Assembly (NCBI GenBank): GCA_031282625.1
Contig: JAITDI010000012.1
Coordinates: 1-64,000 of the forward strand
Reading direction: 5' to 3'
Length of the DNA stretch: 64,000 nt
DNA from: Candidatus Endomicrobiellum meruensis
GTDB lineage: Bacteria; Elusimicrobiota; Endomicrobiia; Endomicrobiales; Endomicrobiaceae
In this document: positions 8,386 to 21,344 of the stretch, piece by piece
How the letters are laid out: every line of letters starts with the position of its first letter
How positions within the stretch are numbered: the first letter of the stretch is position 1
Notes under the pieces: generated by a model
What the model was told of the DNA's origin: nothing
Seen by the model: the letters and a program-made list of their open reading frames with translations, nothing else
Database searches by the model: none
Position numbers and translations under genes: made by a program

Positions 8386-10786
8386 TTTTTGCCTGCTCCT
8401 TTCTTTTGTTTTTTGGAACTCTTCCCCTTATTTTTATTTTCAGGAGATTTTTCTATGGCTAAAGATATAACTTCGTCCATATGAGAAACAGGAATCATCT
8501 TAATTTTATTTCTAACTTCCTCAGGAATATCAACTAAATCTTTTTTATTGCTGTCTGGGAACAACACCGTTCTTATGCCTTCACGGTAAGCAGCAAGAAC
8601 TTTTTCTTTAAGTCCGCCAATGCCAAGGACTCTTCCTCTAAGCGTTACTTCTCCAGTCATTGCTATTTGCTTCTTTACAGGTTTATCCATACACACAGAT
8701 ACGAGAGCTGTAGCTAACGCAATTCCAGCGCTTGGACCATCTTTTGGAACAGCGCCTTCTGGAACGTGCACATGGAAGTCTGTACTTGAGAATACCTTTT
8801 CGTCTATACCAAATTTTAAAGAGGATGCTCTGACGTAAGACAAAGCTGCTTGCGCGGATTCTTTCATAACATCGCCAAGTTTGCCCGTCAAAACCAAAGA
8901 CCCCTTGCCTTTCATTTTGTTTACTTCTATAGTAAGAGTTTCGCCACCAACCTCGGTCCACGCAAGACCAGTAACAACGCCTATATCGTTTTCTGCGATT
9001 CTTTCCCTTTCATAATGAGCAATACCCAAATATTTATTCAAATTTTTGGACGTAATATTTATAGACTTTAAATTCTTATCAAACTCTAGTTCTTTAGCGA
9101 CTTTTCTACAAAGATTTGCAATTTCCCTTGTTAAATTGCGAACGCCCGCTTCATGCGTATAATTTTTTATAACTGCTTCAAGAGTATTTTCTGCCAAGAT
9201 AAATTCTTCAGAGGTTAATCCATGGTCTTTTAATTGTCTGGGTATTATAAAATCTTTAGCTATATGGAGTTTTTCTTCATCTGTATATCCAGAAAATCTT
9301 ATAAGTTCCAGCCTGTCTAACAAAGTATTAGGAATAGTGCTTAGAGAATTTGCAGTAGTTATAAACATAACATTTGACAAATCAAAATCAAAATCAAGAT
9401 AATGGTCGCCAAAAGCATAATTTTGCTCTGGATCCAACACTTCAAGCAAAGCGGCAGACGGATCGCCTCGCCAGTCGGAACCCATTTTGTCTATTTCGTC
9501 AAGAATAAATACAGGATTGTTTGATCCTGCTTTTTTCATTGACTGTATAATCTTTCCCGGCATAGAACCTATGTACGTGCGCCTATGCCCCCTTATTTCA
9601 GCTTCGTCTTTAACTCCACCCATAGAAATTCTTACAAAGTTTCTGCCTAAGCTTCTTGCAACAGACTTTGCTATTGATGTTTTGCCTACACCTGGAGGTC
9701 CAATAAAACAAAGTACCGGTCCTTTAATTTTTTTCACTCTGGACAAAACGGCAAGATGTTCTAAAACTCTATCTTTAACTTTTTCAAGTCCATAATGATC
9801 TTGATCCAAAACTTCTTTTGCTCTTTTTAGATCTAAATTATCGGGTGTGGAAGTTTCCCAAGACAAATCCAAAATCCATTCAATGTATGTCCTTATAACA
9901 GTGGCTTCTGGAGACATGGGCATCATCTTTTCAAGTCTTGCCATTTCTTTTTCTGCAGCATCTCTAGCTACTTGAGGCATCTTTGCCTTGTTTAACTTTT
10001 CTTTAAGCTCGTCTACATCCTTTTGAACATCATCTTTTTGTTTAAGTTCTTTCTGAATGGCTTTCATCTGCTCAGTTAGATAATATTCTTTCTGAGTCTT
10101 TTCTATCTGATTCCTAACCCTGTTTTGAATGCGTCTTTCAATATTTAGTATTTCTATTTCAGAATTTAATATCTGTATTATTTTTTCTAAACGCTCTATA
10201 GGATTTACAAGCTCTAAAACTATCTGTTTATCGCTGTTTTTAATAGCCAAATGCGACGCTATAGTATCTGCAAGCCTTGCAGGATCAGAAATATTGCTTA
10301 CAGAAACAGAAATTTCCATAGGCATTCTGGGATTTAATTTTACATACTGCTCAAAAAGAGAACCTGCACGCCTCATGATTGCTTCAGACTCGGGCGCTTT
10401 CTCAACTTTTTCATCAAAAGTCTTTATACCTACTTCAATATATCCTTTGTCGCTTAATTTAAAATCCGTCCATTGCGCTCTGCATATTCCCTCTACAAGA
10501 GCTTTCAACGTTCCGTCCGGCATTTTTAATATCTGGAGAACTTCGCACACAGCTCCAATAGCATATATATCATCAGGAGACGGATCTTCAACTTGAACAT
10601 TTTTTTGCGTTACAATAAAAATAAGTCTGTTTGTTGACATGGACTCTTCCAATGCCCTAACAGACCTTTCCCTGCCTATGGCAAGCGGCAAAACCATCGC
10701 AGGATACAAAATAATATCTCTAACAGGAAGAAGAGGAAGCGCGTCTGGAATTTTTAGACTTTCGCTAAATCTATCTAATTCACTGC

Positions 10787-10790
<4 letters not shown>
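8382..10790 (-). CDS. lon: ATP-dependent protease La
   Basis: Walker [14 protein letters not shown]; catalytic Ser region [14 protein letters not shown]. Confidence 0.97.
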
Positions 10791-12034
<1,244 letters not shown>

Positions 12035-12052
12035 TCTACCTCTTGTACACGA

Positions 12053-12661
12053 TTATTTTAAACTTACTATCACTTCATCTATAAGTCCGTAATCTTTTGC
12101 TTCTTGAGCCGACATATAGTAGTTTCTGTCGGTGTCTTTTAAGATCTGTTCCATAGATCTTCCCGTGTGTTTTGAAAGTATTTCAGAAAGTTTTTGTTTA
12201 GTTGAGACCAGTTCTTTGGTTTCTATGTCTATATCGGAAACAGTGCCAGATAAACCGCCACCATAAATCAAAGGCTGATGTATCATGATGCGCGAGTGAG
12301 TTAAAGCGTAGCGCTTGCCTTTTGTGCCGGCTGCAAGAAGAACAGCTCCAAAAGACATAGCCATGCCCATACATATTGTGGTTATTGGACTTTTTATAAA
12401 CTGCATGGTGTCGTACACTGCAAGACCTGCGGTAACCATCCCTCCAGGCGAATTTATGTATAAACTTATATCTTTACCAGTATCTTCTGAATCCAAATAT
12501 AAAAGCTGAGCTATTAAAACATTGGCTGAATCAGTAGCAATCGCGCCATCTGATCCGCCGACAAAAATGATTCTGTCCTTAAGTAATCTTGAGTACAAAT
12601 CGTATGTTACAGCCGCGCCTTGACTCCATCTTTCTATAACCGTAGGTATTAGTGACGGCAT
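12053..12661 (-). CDS. clpP: ATP-dependent Clp protease proteolytic subunit
   Basis: [40 protein letters not shown] before the ATG at 12661. Confidence 0.97.
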   Translation of the reverse strand: MPSLIPTVIERWSQGAAVTYDLYSRLLKDRIIFVGGSDGAIATDSANVLIAQLLYLDSEDTGKDISLYINSPGGMVTAGLAVYDTMQFIKSPITTICMGMAMSFGAVLLAAGTKGKRYALTHSRIMIHQPLIYGGGLSGTVSDIDIETKELVSTKQKLSEILSKHTGRSMEQILKDTDRNYYMSAQEAKDYGLIDEVIVSLK

Positions 12662-12711
12662 TATTCCTCCAAGTAACTCAACAAATTTTTTTAACAATAT
12701 ATCCACATAAA

Positions 12712-14040
12712 TTAGTCTTTCTTCACAGGCATGTCCTTTTCTTCCATATCAACCTTCGCATTCTTAAGGAAAAACCCAAAAAGTTTTTCTTCTTTTAAAG
12801 ACAACATTATGTTCTCTTTTTTCTCATCAAAATATTTATCAACAGAAGCTTCTCTTCCCGGATTTGAAGACTTCATTTTATTTTTTTCAGCTTCAATATC
12901 TGCATCGGTTACAGTCAGATTTTCTTTTGCATATACTGAGTTCAAAATATAAGAAAGTCTTACATTTTTTTTAGCTTCTTCTCTAAACTTTGGTTCTCCA
13001 ACTACCAATTGCTTTTCAATATATTCTTTAGAAGCGCCTTGATTTTGCATATAGCTTTTCATTCTTTCAACTAGAGTCTTTTTCTGCTGTTCAACCAAAG
13101 ACTGAGGAACGTCAAATTTATTTTTTTCAAGCAAGTAATCAATAATTTGTTTTTCAACATCCATATTTTGTCTGCGTCTTTCTTCAGCTTCTATAGTTTC
13201 TTTAACTTTCGTCTTCAAATCTTCAAGATTTTCCGTACCCATATCTTTTGCAAAATCGTTGTTAAGCTCAGGAAGCTCTTTTTCTTTTATTTCATTAATT
13301 TTTATCTTAAACATTATAGTTTTTCCAGCTAATGTTTTATTGGGATAATCTAAAGGATATTCAATTTTAGCCTCTTTTTCTTCTGCGACTTTTGATCCTT
13401 TTAAAGCACTTTTAAATCCTTTAAGAGTATTTTCAGAGCGTAGGTCAAGCATATTTCCTTTAGCAGAAACTTCAGACAAAACCTTACCGTCAGCGTCAAA
13501 TGCGTCGTAATCTACCAAAACCAAACTGTCCTCTGAAACAATGCCAGTTTTAGACGGAACAAGCCTTGCATTTCTTTCTCTTAGGGCATCTAGACTTTGT
13601 CCTAAACTTTTATCTGTAACCTTAAAAATTTCTTTTTTGACGGGAATATTTTTATAATCCTTTACTTCAACTTTAGGATGAGACTCGGCACTAAAACGAT
13701 ATTTTAAATTTTGTCCTATTTCATAATTTAATTCGTCAACTACTGGGAAATCAAAAGGAACAAAAGACTCTTTATCAAGAGCATCCATGACAGTTCCTCT
13801 TATGGTGGTCTCCACAGCTCTGTCTTTAGCTTCTTGGGCAAATTTCTTTTTCACCACTTCCATAGGGACTTTCCCTTGTCTAAAACCGTCTATTTTAGCC
13901 TGCTTTTGTATTTGGCAAAATGCAGACTCAATTTCTTTTGAAACAACGCTTTCAGGAACTTCCACTTCCATACATATTGAACAAGATTTTTTATTGATAA
14001 CAGACGATTTAAAATCAATTGCTTTTGTTGAATTAACCAT
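12712..14040 (-). CDS. tig: Trigger factor
   Basis: [16 protein letters not shown] and [15 protein letters not shown] PPIase-like region. Confidence 0.92.
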   Translation of the reverse strand: MVNSTKAIDFKSSVINKKSCSICMEVEVPESVVSKEIESAFCQIQKQAKIDGFRQGKVPMEVVKKKFAQEAKDRAVETTIRGTVMDALDKESFVPFDFPVVDELNYEIGQNLKYRFSAESHPKVEVKDYKNIPVKKEIFKVTDKSLGQSLDALRERNARLVPSKTGIVSEDSLVLVDYDAFDADGKVLSEVSAKGNMLDLRSENTLKGFKSALKGSKVAEEKEAKIEYPLDYPNKTLAGKTIMFKIKINEIKEKELPELNNDFAKDMGTENLEDLKTKVKETIEAEERRRQNMDVEKQIIDYLLEKNKFDVPQSLVEQQKKTLVERMKSYMQNQGASKEYIEKQLVVGEPKFREEAKKNVRLSYILNSVYAKENLTVTDADIEAEKNKMKSSNPGREASVDKYFDEKKENIMLSLKEEKLFGFFLKNAKVDMEEKDMPVKKD

Positions 14041-14141
14041 TTACTTTTCCCCTTTGCATCAAACCAACACTGCTTATCACGACAATAGTCTGATATTTAC
14101 AGCATTATGTCTTTGATTTTCAAAAATATCAAACGAATTGC

Positions 14142-14220
14142 GGGCGGAGGGACTTGAACCCCCACACCTTACGGTATATGGTCCTAAGCCATACGCGTCT
14201 GCCAGTTCCGCCACGCCCGC
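14142..14220 (-). tRNA. tRNA-Leu (UAG)
   Basis: Acceptor GCGGGCG/CGCCCGC, anticodon loop CTTAGGA in stem TATGG/CCATA, variable arm, GGTTCAAGTCC T-arm. Confidence 0.95.
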
Positions 14221-14249
14221 TTTATGCGATGATTACTACAAAAGAAGGA

Positions 14250-14322
14250 TGCGCTGCATAGGAATTGAACCTATAACCTAACGATTAAGAGTCGTTTGCT
14301 CTACCAATTGAGCTAGCAGCGC
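14250..14322 (-). tRNA. tRNA-Lys (CUU)
   Basis: Acceptor GCGCTGC/GCAGCGC, anticodon loop CTCTTAA, T-arm ATAGGTTCAATTCCTAT. Confidence 0.95.
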
Positions 14323-14443
14323 TCTAAACACATTCTGACATGAAGAGATTTTAACAAACTAGAATATAAAAATCAATTGCCAACGACGGTATTAATTGAC
14401 GATATGAACTAAAGGTTTGGATCTAAATATGTGTGGATATGTG

Positions 14444-14529
14444 TGGGCGGAGAGGGAATTGAACCCTCACGACTCTTGCGAGCCTCAGGATTTTAAGTCC
14501 TGTGCGTCTGCCAGTTCCGCCATCCGCCC
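14444..14529 (-). tRNA. tRNA-Leu (UAA)
   Basis: Acceptor GGGCGGA/TCCGCCC, anticodon loop CTTAAAA in stem CAGGA/TCCTG, long variable arm. Confidence 0.95.
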
Positions 14530-14612
14530 GTCCAAAAAAGTTATTTAAATTATCAAACAACTGAAAAAATTGTACTATATTTTATGTTTTCTTTCAACTT
14601 TTCCGACGAAAA

Positions 14613-15151
14613 TTAAACAGTCTTATTTCTTAAAATATGCTCTTTAAAAGAAGTTAAAAATTTTTCATAAAGCTTTTTTGTAGGCTCAAGAAATTCGCCT
14701 TTTGAATCTACGTATGTCGCAAAGTTTAAATATACTTCTGGCTGATACATTACAAAACAAGAAAAGAAAGAATCTTTTTTAAGTCTGTCTGTGCAGCAAA
14801 CGTACCAATAGGTCCTGGGCTAGCGCCTAAAACCGCAGAAGGTTTTTTATTCCAAAGTCCCGCTCCGTAAGGACGGGAACACCAGTCCACAGCATTCTTT
14901 AAAACTCCGGGCATTGAACGGTTATATTCAGGAGTGATAAAAATAACTCCGTCAGAAGCTGAAACTTTTTTCTTAAATTCCATAACGACATTTGGAAGGT
15001 CAGTTTCAATGTCCTGAGAATAAAAAGGTAATAAAGATATGTCGTAAGAGTCAAACTCAAAATCTTTTGGAGCTAAAGGCTTAATTAGCTCAAACAATTT
15101 TTTATTAATGGAATTCTTTGAAAGCCCTCCAATAATGACCAAGATTCTCAC
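14613..15151 (-). pseudogene. NAD(P)H-dependent FMN reductase, frameshifted near the 3' end
   Basis: ORF 14750..15151 (TPEYNRSMPGVLKNAVDWCSRP) stops prematurely. The natural C-terminus MYQPEVYLNFATYVDSKGEFLEPTKKLYEKFLTSFKEHILRNKTV* is intact in another frame, ending at 14613. Confidence 0.8.
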
Positions 15152-15198
15152 TTGACAAACTCCTTAGAAAACCGCCATAGCAAGCGCACAGCTATGCA

Positions 15199-15522
15199 TT
15201 AATTAGCCTTATCTGTAGTGTTGTTGTCTTCCATTTTCAAATCAGGTTTTCCTAACTTTGCTGTTTCATCGGCATAATTTATTTGCAAGTTTGAAATTGT
15301 AGAAGACAACATTTCTTCTTCTTTTTTAGTCAAATTGCCTTTTGTTTTATCTCTAAGCATAATAAGCATGTCTATAGTAACTTGTGCGCCTTTCAAATCA
15401 TTTTCTATTTTACCACTGACAGGATTTTGCATTTTGCCAAGTTGGCACCAAGCTGATGACGAAAACATGGTTACAAGATTAAATAAATAAGGATTGATTT
15501 CTAAAAGTTCCTGTTTAGACAT
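15199..15522 (-). CDS. DUF1844-like small protein
   Basis: [34 protein letters not shown]...[22 protein letters not shown]. Confidence 0.75.
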   Translation of the reverse strand: MSKQELLEINPYLFNLVTMFSSSAWCQLGKMQNPVSGKIENDLKGAQVTIDMLIMLRDKTKGNLTKKEEEMLSSTISNLQINYADETAKLGKPDLKMEDNNTTDKAN

Positions 15523-17014
15523 TCTCCCCTCCCAAATTAAAGAATTTAGACACAGCAACGCTTAGTCTTCTTACAACTTCATCCTTTCCCATGAGTTCCA
15601 TCATATGGAACAAGCTGGGTCCTTGAGTTCTTCCTGAAACTGCAACTCTTATAGGATGGAAAACTTGTCCCGTTTTAATACCTTTTTCAACAGCCAAGTC
15701 TCTAGCGTATTTTTCTAAAGCGTCGGATGAAAAATCCTGTTGATTTTTAAGTCTTTCCACACTTGCAGTTAAAACAAGTCTTGCCGTATCTTTAGATTTT
15801 TCAGACAATAAAACCTTCTTCACAGCATCGTCATTATAAACAACATCTTTTACAAAGAAAAAATTAACAAGCAAAGAAATATCTTTCAGTAGTTTTATTT
15901 TATCATGCTCCAAAGCCATAGCTTTCTTGAGGAATTCCCTATCCCAACTTTCTATAATTTTTTCATTATTCGTATATTTCAACCACTCTAAAAATAACTC
16001 GTATATTTGCTCTACGGTCTTTGAACGTATTTTTTCGCCGTTAAGCCACAAAAGTTTTTCAGGATCAAATATTGAAGGGCTTGATCCGCACCTCTCGGTT
16101 GAAAACTTTTGTATAAGTTCCTCTATAGTAAATATCTGCTGACTGTCTTCAGTGGACCATCCGAGCAAAGCTAAATAATTTATTAACGCTTCCTGCAAAT
16201 ACCCCTCTTTCCTGTATTCCAAAACAGAAGTATGACCGTGTCTTTTTGAAAGTCTTGCTCCATCAGACCCCAAAATCATAGCCATATGCGCAAACTCAGG
16301 AGCTTTCCAGCCTAGAACGCTATATATCTGTATTTGGCGAGGCGTGTTTGAAATATGATCGTCACCCCTCAATACATGCGTAATCTCCATGAGATAATCA
16401 TCTATTACGCAAGCAAAATTATAAGTAGGAACCCCGCTTGCTTTCATAATTATAAAATCGTCAAGCAAAAAATTGTCAAATTCAACTTTTCCTCTTATAA
16501 GATCATTCAAAACCGTTATACCTGATTCAGGCATTTTAAACCTTATCACAGGTTTTCTTCCTTCTTTTTCCTTCTCCAGCCTTTGTTCTGACGTTAAATT
16601 CCTACATCTGCCATCGTACTTTGGAGAAAGTTTATTTGCCTGAGCTTTTTTTCTCATTTCGTCAACTTCTTCAGGAGTACAATAACACGGATAAGCAAAT
16701 CCTTTAGCCACAAGCTCATCTGAATATTTTTGATATATCCCAAGCTCTTTTCTTTTCATCTGATAATATGGAGTGTTTTTTGGAAGCTCTTTGCCAGGAC
16801 CTTCGTCCCAATTTAATTCCAACCATTTCATGGCATCCAGAATAACCTGCGTAGATGCTTCTGTGGAACGAATCTCATCGGTGTCTTCAATTCTTAAAAT
16901 AAACTTTCCACTTTTATTTTTGGCATACAACCAATTAAACAAAGCTGTACGAACTCCTCCAATATGTAAATCTCCCGTCGGAGACGGCGCAAATCTTACT
17001 CTTACTTCTTTCAT
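15515..17014 (-). CDS. gltX: Glutamyl-tRNA synthetase
   Basis: [32 protein letters not shown]-type motif (ARLSKRHG). Confidence 0.97.
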   Translation of the reverse strand: MKEVRVRFAPSPTGDLHIGGVRTALFNWLYAKNKSGKFILRIEDTDEIRSTEASTQVILDAMKWLELNWDEGPGKELPKNTPYYQMKRKELGIYQKYSDELVAKGFAYPCYCTPEEVDEMRKKAQANKLSPKYDGRCRNLTSEQRLEKEKEGRKPVIRFKMPESGITVLNDLIRGKVEFDNFLLDDFIIMKASGVPTYNFACVIDDYLMEITHVLRGDDHISNTPRQIQIYSVLGWKAPEFAHMAMILGSDGARLSKRHGHTSVLEYRKEGYLQEALINYLALLGWSTEDSQQIFTIEELIQKFSTERCGSSPSIFDPEKLLWLNGEKIRSKTVEQIYELFLEWLKYTNNEKIIESWDREFLKKAMALEHDKIKLLKDISLLVNFFFVKDVVYNDDAVKKVLLSEKSKDTARLVLTASVERLKNQQDFSSDALEKYARDLAVEKGIKTGQVFHPIRVAVSGRTQGPSLFHMMELMGKDEVVRRLSVAVSKFFNLGGENV

Positions 17015-17054
17015 TTTTTCCTCTATTTTTTTTCTTATATAATAAAAAAGAAAA

Positions 17055-17501
17055 TTATTGTTTTTGATGTTTTGCTAAAAATAACGGTATATAATCTTTG
17101 AAAATAGGAGTTTTTAACTGCATTGTCCGCGCAATAACGGAATAAATATAACTATTGCTTTCGTCAAATTGTGTCCTACTAGCTAACGACGGAATTATAA
17201 CATTTATAAGCACTATAAGCCATACGCATAAGCTTAAAAATGCTCCACCGATTCTGTCAAAAATATTAAGGTAGAAAAATTTGATTATTCTTAACGTAAA
17301 AGCTCCAACCATGATAATAAATACAGCTGATATTGAGAATATCAAGTAAGCGTTCATTCCTTCCTGATACGGATACTTGTCAGATGCAAAAATTGCAATA
17401 AAGCCAGCAAGAACTGCAAAAAAAGTCCTTGCAAGCCCAGCAGACCAGCCAAGCCAAATAATTAAGATTATGCCAATTACAAAAAAAACATCTATAAGCA
17501 A
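17055..17501 (-). CDS. CvpA-family membrane protein
   Basis: ORF 148 aa; four TMs; N-terminal [25 protein letters not shown]. Confidence 0.7.
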   Translation of the reverse strand: MLIDVFFVIGIILIIWLGWSAGLARTFFAVLAGFIAIFASDKYPYQEGMNAYLIFSISAVFIIMVGAFTLRIIKFFYLNIFDRIGGAFLSLCVWLIVLINVIIPSLASRTQFDESNSYIYSVIARTMQLKTPIFKDYIPLFLAKHQKQ

Positions 17502-17519
17502 TTAAAACACCCACCTTTC

Positions 17520-18740
17520 TTATTTAACGTTAGCAATTACTATACCGCTGGCAAGCTTTGGATAAAAATAAGTTGATTTTTGCGGCATTGTCTCATTGCT
17601 TAAGCTGATAGTTTTTAGAGATTGCACAGGAGTTGGCGGGACTATAATCGCCATTCTTCCAGTTTTTCTAGCAAGCAAAACAGCTTCCTTATCGTCTTTT
17701 ATATAAGTAAATTCTGAGGCTTCAATATTAGGCATAAGAACATAATGTAAAGCGCTTACTGCTAAATTCCTATAAGCCTTGCTTTTTTTAGGCATGGCTT
17801 TTTTAAGAAAATCATCTTTTTTTATCGTTAAAACTCTGTATTTCCCATCTTTAAAAATCATAATAGGCTGGATTTCTTTCTTTGAAAGTTTCTGAAAATC
17901 TTTAGCTAAATGGACGTCAAAATATTTCTCTATATTAGCTTCTAAATTGTCAGGAGCTTCTATAACTCTATGAGTAGCCCAAATAGAAATGCCGGGATCC
18001 TCCATAGGACACAAGTACGACATAACGTAGTTATAGTCTGAATACTGAGAATAATGTTTGTCTTTTTCTTTTCTCTCCTGACTGTAATTCCATGCAGTTT
18101 CATATCTGTGGTGTCCATCGGCTATAAACATTTTTTTATTTAATAAATATTTTTCCAAAGTTTTAATTATATCTTTATCGTCAACAGTCCAAAGTTTATG
18201 AAAAACTCCGTCTTTATCTTTCGCTACAGCAGAAGGATTCCTCTTAGCTATCTTTTTACAAATGTCAACTACAATGTGGCGCTCATCATCAAAAAGCCCA
18301 AAAATCGGACTGATGTTAGCTTTTGTAGCTTTTAAAAGACTTAATCTATCGGCTTTTGGTTTGGAAAGAGTTTTTTCGTGAGGTTTTATTGACCCTTTTT
18401 GCGAATGGGGGTTTTCAAGTTTTAATGCGGCAAGAAAACCTCTTCTAGTCATTTTTATTCCTTGCTCGTTAAAAACCTGCTCGTAAAAATAAAAAGCAGG
18501 AATGTCGTCGCGCACAAGAACTCCTTCGTCCTGCCATAAATGCAACAGTTCCGAAGCGTTTTTGTATTTATTGTTTTTGTTTGTCTGATCAGGAAGTTCA
18601 ATGTTTACTATATTAAACTGGGATAGTTTCTGAAGTCTCTCTTTTTCCGAGGGACTTATTACATCGTAAGGAGGACAAATAAAATTAGTAATGTTTTCTT
18701 TTGAATATCTTATCGCACAAAAAGGTTTTATATCAGCCAT
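17520..18740 (-). CDS. DUF1015 family protein
   Basis: FICPPYDVISPSEKERL; MFIADGHHRYETAWNY. Confidence 0.88.
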   Translation of the reverse strand: MADIKPFCAIRYSKENITNFICPPYDVISPSEKERLQKLSQFNIVNIELPDQTNKNNKYKNASELLHLWQDEGVLVRDDIPAFYFYEQVFNEQGIKMTRRGFLAALKLENPHSQKGSIKPHEKTLSKPKADRLSLLKATKANISPIFGLFDDERHIVVDICKKIAKRNPSAVAKDKDGVFHKLWTVDDKDIIKTLEKYLLNKKMFIADGHHRYETAWNYSQERKEKDKHYSQYSDYNYVMSYLCPMEDPGISIWATHRVIEAPDNLEANIEKYFDVHLAKDFQKLSKKEIQPIMIFKDGKYRVLTIKKDDFLKKAMPKKSKAYRNLAVSALHYVLMPNIEASEFTYIKDDKEAVLLARKTGRMAIIVPPTPVQSLKTISLSNETMPQKSTYFYPKLASGIVIANVK

Positions 18741-18820
18741 AAAATTCCTCCTAATCAGTTTTTTCAATGTAAAACGTCTTAACTTAAAATGAAACAAAAT
18801 CTTACAAAAACCTCACAATG

Positions 18821-18849
18821 TTGTCAAAAAACTTAAAATCAAGTATAAT
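18821..18849 (+). promoter_or_regulatory. Sigma70-type promoter TTGTCA-17-TATAAT
   Basis: -35 at 18821-18826, -10 at 18844-18849, ATG at 18858 only 8 nt downstream. Confidence 0.75.
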
Positions 18850-18857
18850 AGCCGCTC

Positions 18858-20066
18858 ATGAAATATATCGCTAAAAAAAATCTAATTTTTTACGTTGTTG
18901 TAATCGTTGGCTTGTTAATGTTTGCCTTAATATTCGTTACTAAATTTTCAAGTTTAAAAAGTTCAAATATTAAAGCAACAAACAAAAAAAGTCTTGAAGA
19001 AAATAAAATTGAAAAGGTTATAATACAAAAAGGCGACGTTTTAGCTTTAAGTCTTAACGAAACAAAGCTCTCAAGTGAAGATTCTTCTAATATTTTAAGA
19101 GAGTTAAAAAAGCTAGTAAACATAGTCAAGTGCCTCCCTGGAGATTTTTACGAAATAGTTTATGATGAACTTACCGGCGAGTGGACAAATTTTCATTATT
19201 ATCCCTCTGGAATGTTTTATTACGAAATTTCCAAATCTTCACAATCTATAATAACTGCAGAAAAAAAACGTTTTGAAACTAGTATAGTGAAATATGAGAA
19301 AGAAGGCACCATAGAAAGTTCATTGTGGACAGCAATGGTTTCTTATGGCATTCCTGCAGATGTTATTAGAGCTTTTACCGATATTTTTGCATGGCAAATG
19401 GACTTTCTTACAGACACCAGACAAGGAGATTCTTTTAAAATCGTATATGAAATTGAAAATGTTAAAAAGAGAGAAAAAAAATTATCTTCCAGAGTTATAG
19501 CTGCAGAATACAAAACCTCTTCAAATTTTTATAAAGCTTTCTATTTTAAAACAAAAAACGGAACAGAAGGTTACTTTGATGAAAAAGGAAAATCTGTAAA
19601 AAGCGCATTTTTAAAAGCGCCTCTTCAGTCTAGTAGAATAAGTTCGTTTTTTACGGAAAAAAGATTCCATCCTATTTTAAAAATAACAAAACCTCATCAT
19701 GGCATAGATTATGACGCACCTTCAGGTACGCCAGTCTCATCCATTGGAGACGGAATTGCTCTGAAAGCTCAGTACAGCGGCGGATTTGGAAATTTAGTCA
19801 TTATAAAGCATGCTAATGGATACGAAACTTACTACGGACACTTATCAAAATATGCAAAAGGAATTAAAGCTGGAAGTAAAGTAAAACAAGGACAAGTTAT
19901 AGGATATGTAGGCATGACAGGTCTTGCTACGGGTCCGCATTTGGATTTTAGAATAAAACTTAACGGCAAATTTTTTGATTATCTTAAAATGAAGCAACCA
20001 CCGTCTATCGCTCTTTCAGGCGAAGACAAAATAAATTTTGAAAATAACATCAAAGATATTTTCTAA
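18858..20066 (+). CDS. M23-family metallopeptidase (LytM/NlpD type)
   Basis: RFHPILKITKPHHGIDYDAPSGTPV...VIIKHANGYETYYGHLSKYA...GLATGPHLDFRI. Confidence 0.92.
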   Translation: MKYIAKKNLIFYVVVIVGLLMFALIFVTKFSSLKSSNIKATNKKSLEENKIEKVIIQKGDVLALSLNETKLSSEDSSNILRELKKLVNIVKCLPGDFYEIVYDELTGEWTNFHYYPSGMFYYEISKSSQSIITAEKKRFETSIVKYEKEGTIESSLWTAMVSYGIPADVIRAFTDIFAWQMDFLTDTRQGDSFKIVYEIENVKKREKKLSSRVIAAEYKTSSNFYKAFYFKTKNGTEGYFDEKGKSVKSAFLKAPLQSSRISSFFTEKRFHPILKITKPHHGIDYDAPSGTPVSSIGDGIALKAQYSGGFGNLVIIKHANGYETYYGHLSKYAKGIKAGSKVKQGQVIGYVGMTGLATGPHLDFRIKLNGKFFDYLKMKQPPSIALSGEDKINFENNIKDIF

Positions 20067-20138
20067 TATTAATGTTTAATCATTTAATACGTTTATGGAC
20101 GGCAATTCTTGAACACTTTTACAACACTACAGTTTACG

Positions 20139-21344
20139 TTATTTCCTCAACATTGCTTGAACTTTAGTCGGAAGTCCCCAGAGATTTATAAAGCCTTCAG
20201 CATCCTTGTGGTTGTAAATTTCGTCTTTTTCAAAAGTCGCAAGTTTTTCAGAATACAGCGAATTTTTGGCTATTCTTGAAACAGTCGTAATATTTCCTTT
20301 ATAAAGTTTCAACCTTATGCTTCCAGTCACATATTTTTGAGTATTATTTATAAAAGCGTCCAAAGCTTCTCTTAGGGGCGAAAACCACAAACCATAATAC
20401 GCTATTTCCGCGTATTTACTAGAAAGAGACTGCTTAAAGTGCAAAGTGTCTCTGTCTATAGCGATAGATTCCAATTCTTTGTGAGCAGCATATAAAACAG
20501 CTGCCGCAGGCGATTCGTACACGCCTCTTGACTTCATGCCAACAAGTCTGTTTTCAATAATGTCTATTCTTCCAATTCCGTTAGCTCCAGCAATTTCATT
20601 TAGCTTTGTAATCAGTTCAACAGGCTTGATTTTTTTGCCATTAACGCTAACCGGAATGCCCTTTTCAAAATCTATTGTAATATAAGTGGGCTTATTTGGC
20701 GCTTTTTGTGGACAGACAGTCATTCTAAACATAGATTCATCATAACCTTTGCTCAAATCTTCCAAAATACCACCTTCGTAAGAAACATGCCATAAGTTTG
20801 CGTCTGAGGAGTATGGTTTTGACTTTGTTACGGGCACAGGAATATTTCTCTTTTTTGCGTAGCTTATGGCGTCTTCTCTTGAGCGTATTTCCCATTCTCT
20901 CCAAGGAGCAACAATTTTTACGTTAGGAATTAAAGCCTTGAAAGCAAGTTCAAAACGAACTTGGTCGTTGCCTTTCCCTGTAGCACCGTGGCAAACAGCG
21001 TCAGCTTTTTCTTTCTTTACAATATCTGCAATCTTTTTGGCAATTACAGGTCTGGCTAAAGCCGTACCTAAGTAATATCTGTCTTCATATAATGCTTCTG
21101 CTTTTATTGCAGGATAAATATAATCCGTTACAAATTCTTCTTTAGCGTCAACAATATAAGATTTTGAAGCGCCTGTGCTTTTTGCTTTTTCATTAAGACC
21201 TTTTAATTCTTTCCCCTGTCCGACATTTACACAACAAGCAACAACTTCGCAATTATAATGCTCCCTAACCCATGACAAAATTACTGAAGTGTCTAGTCCT
21301 CCAGAATATGCCACAACTACTTTTTTAATATTTTCTCTTGCCAT
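20139..21344 (-). CDS. argG: Argininosuccinate synthase
   Basis: VVVAYSGGLDTSVIL; GATGKGNDQVRFE. Confidence 0.96.
   Translation of the reverse strand: MARENIKKVVVAYSGGLDTSVILSWVREHYNCEVVACCVNVGQGKELKGLNEKAKSTGASKSYIVDAKEEFVTDYIYPAIKAEALYEDRYYLGTALARPVIAKKIADIVKKEKADAVCHGATGKGNDQVRFELAFKALIPNVKIVAPWREWEIRSREDAISYAKKRNIPVPVTKSKPYSSDANLWHVSYEGGILEDLSKGYDESMFRMTVCPQKAPNKPTYITIDFEKGIPVSVNGKKIKPVELITKLNEIAGANGIGRIDIIENRLVGMKSRGVYESPAAAVLYAAHKELESIAIDRDTLHFKQSLSSKYAEIAYYGLWFSPLREALDAFINNTQKYVTGSIRLKLYKGNITTVSRIAKNSLYSEKLATFEKDEIYNHKDAEGFINLWGLPTKVQAMLRK

Noticed and set aside
8683-8961. Minus-strand 92-aa ORF inside lon
   Set aside because: Alternative frame within a well-conserved gene; composition not protein-like.
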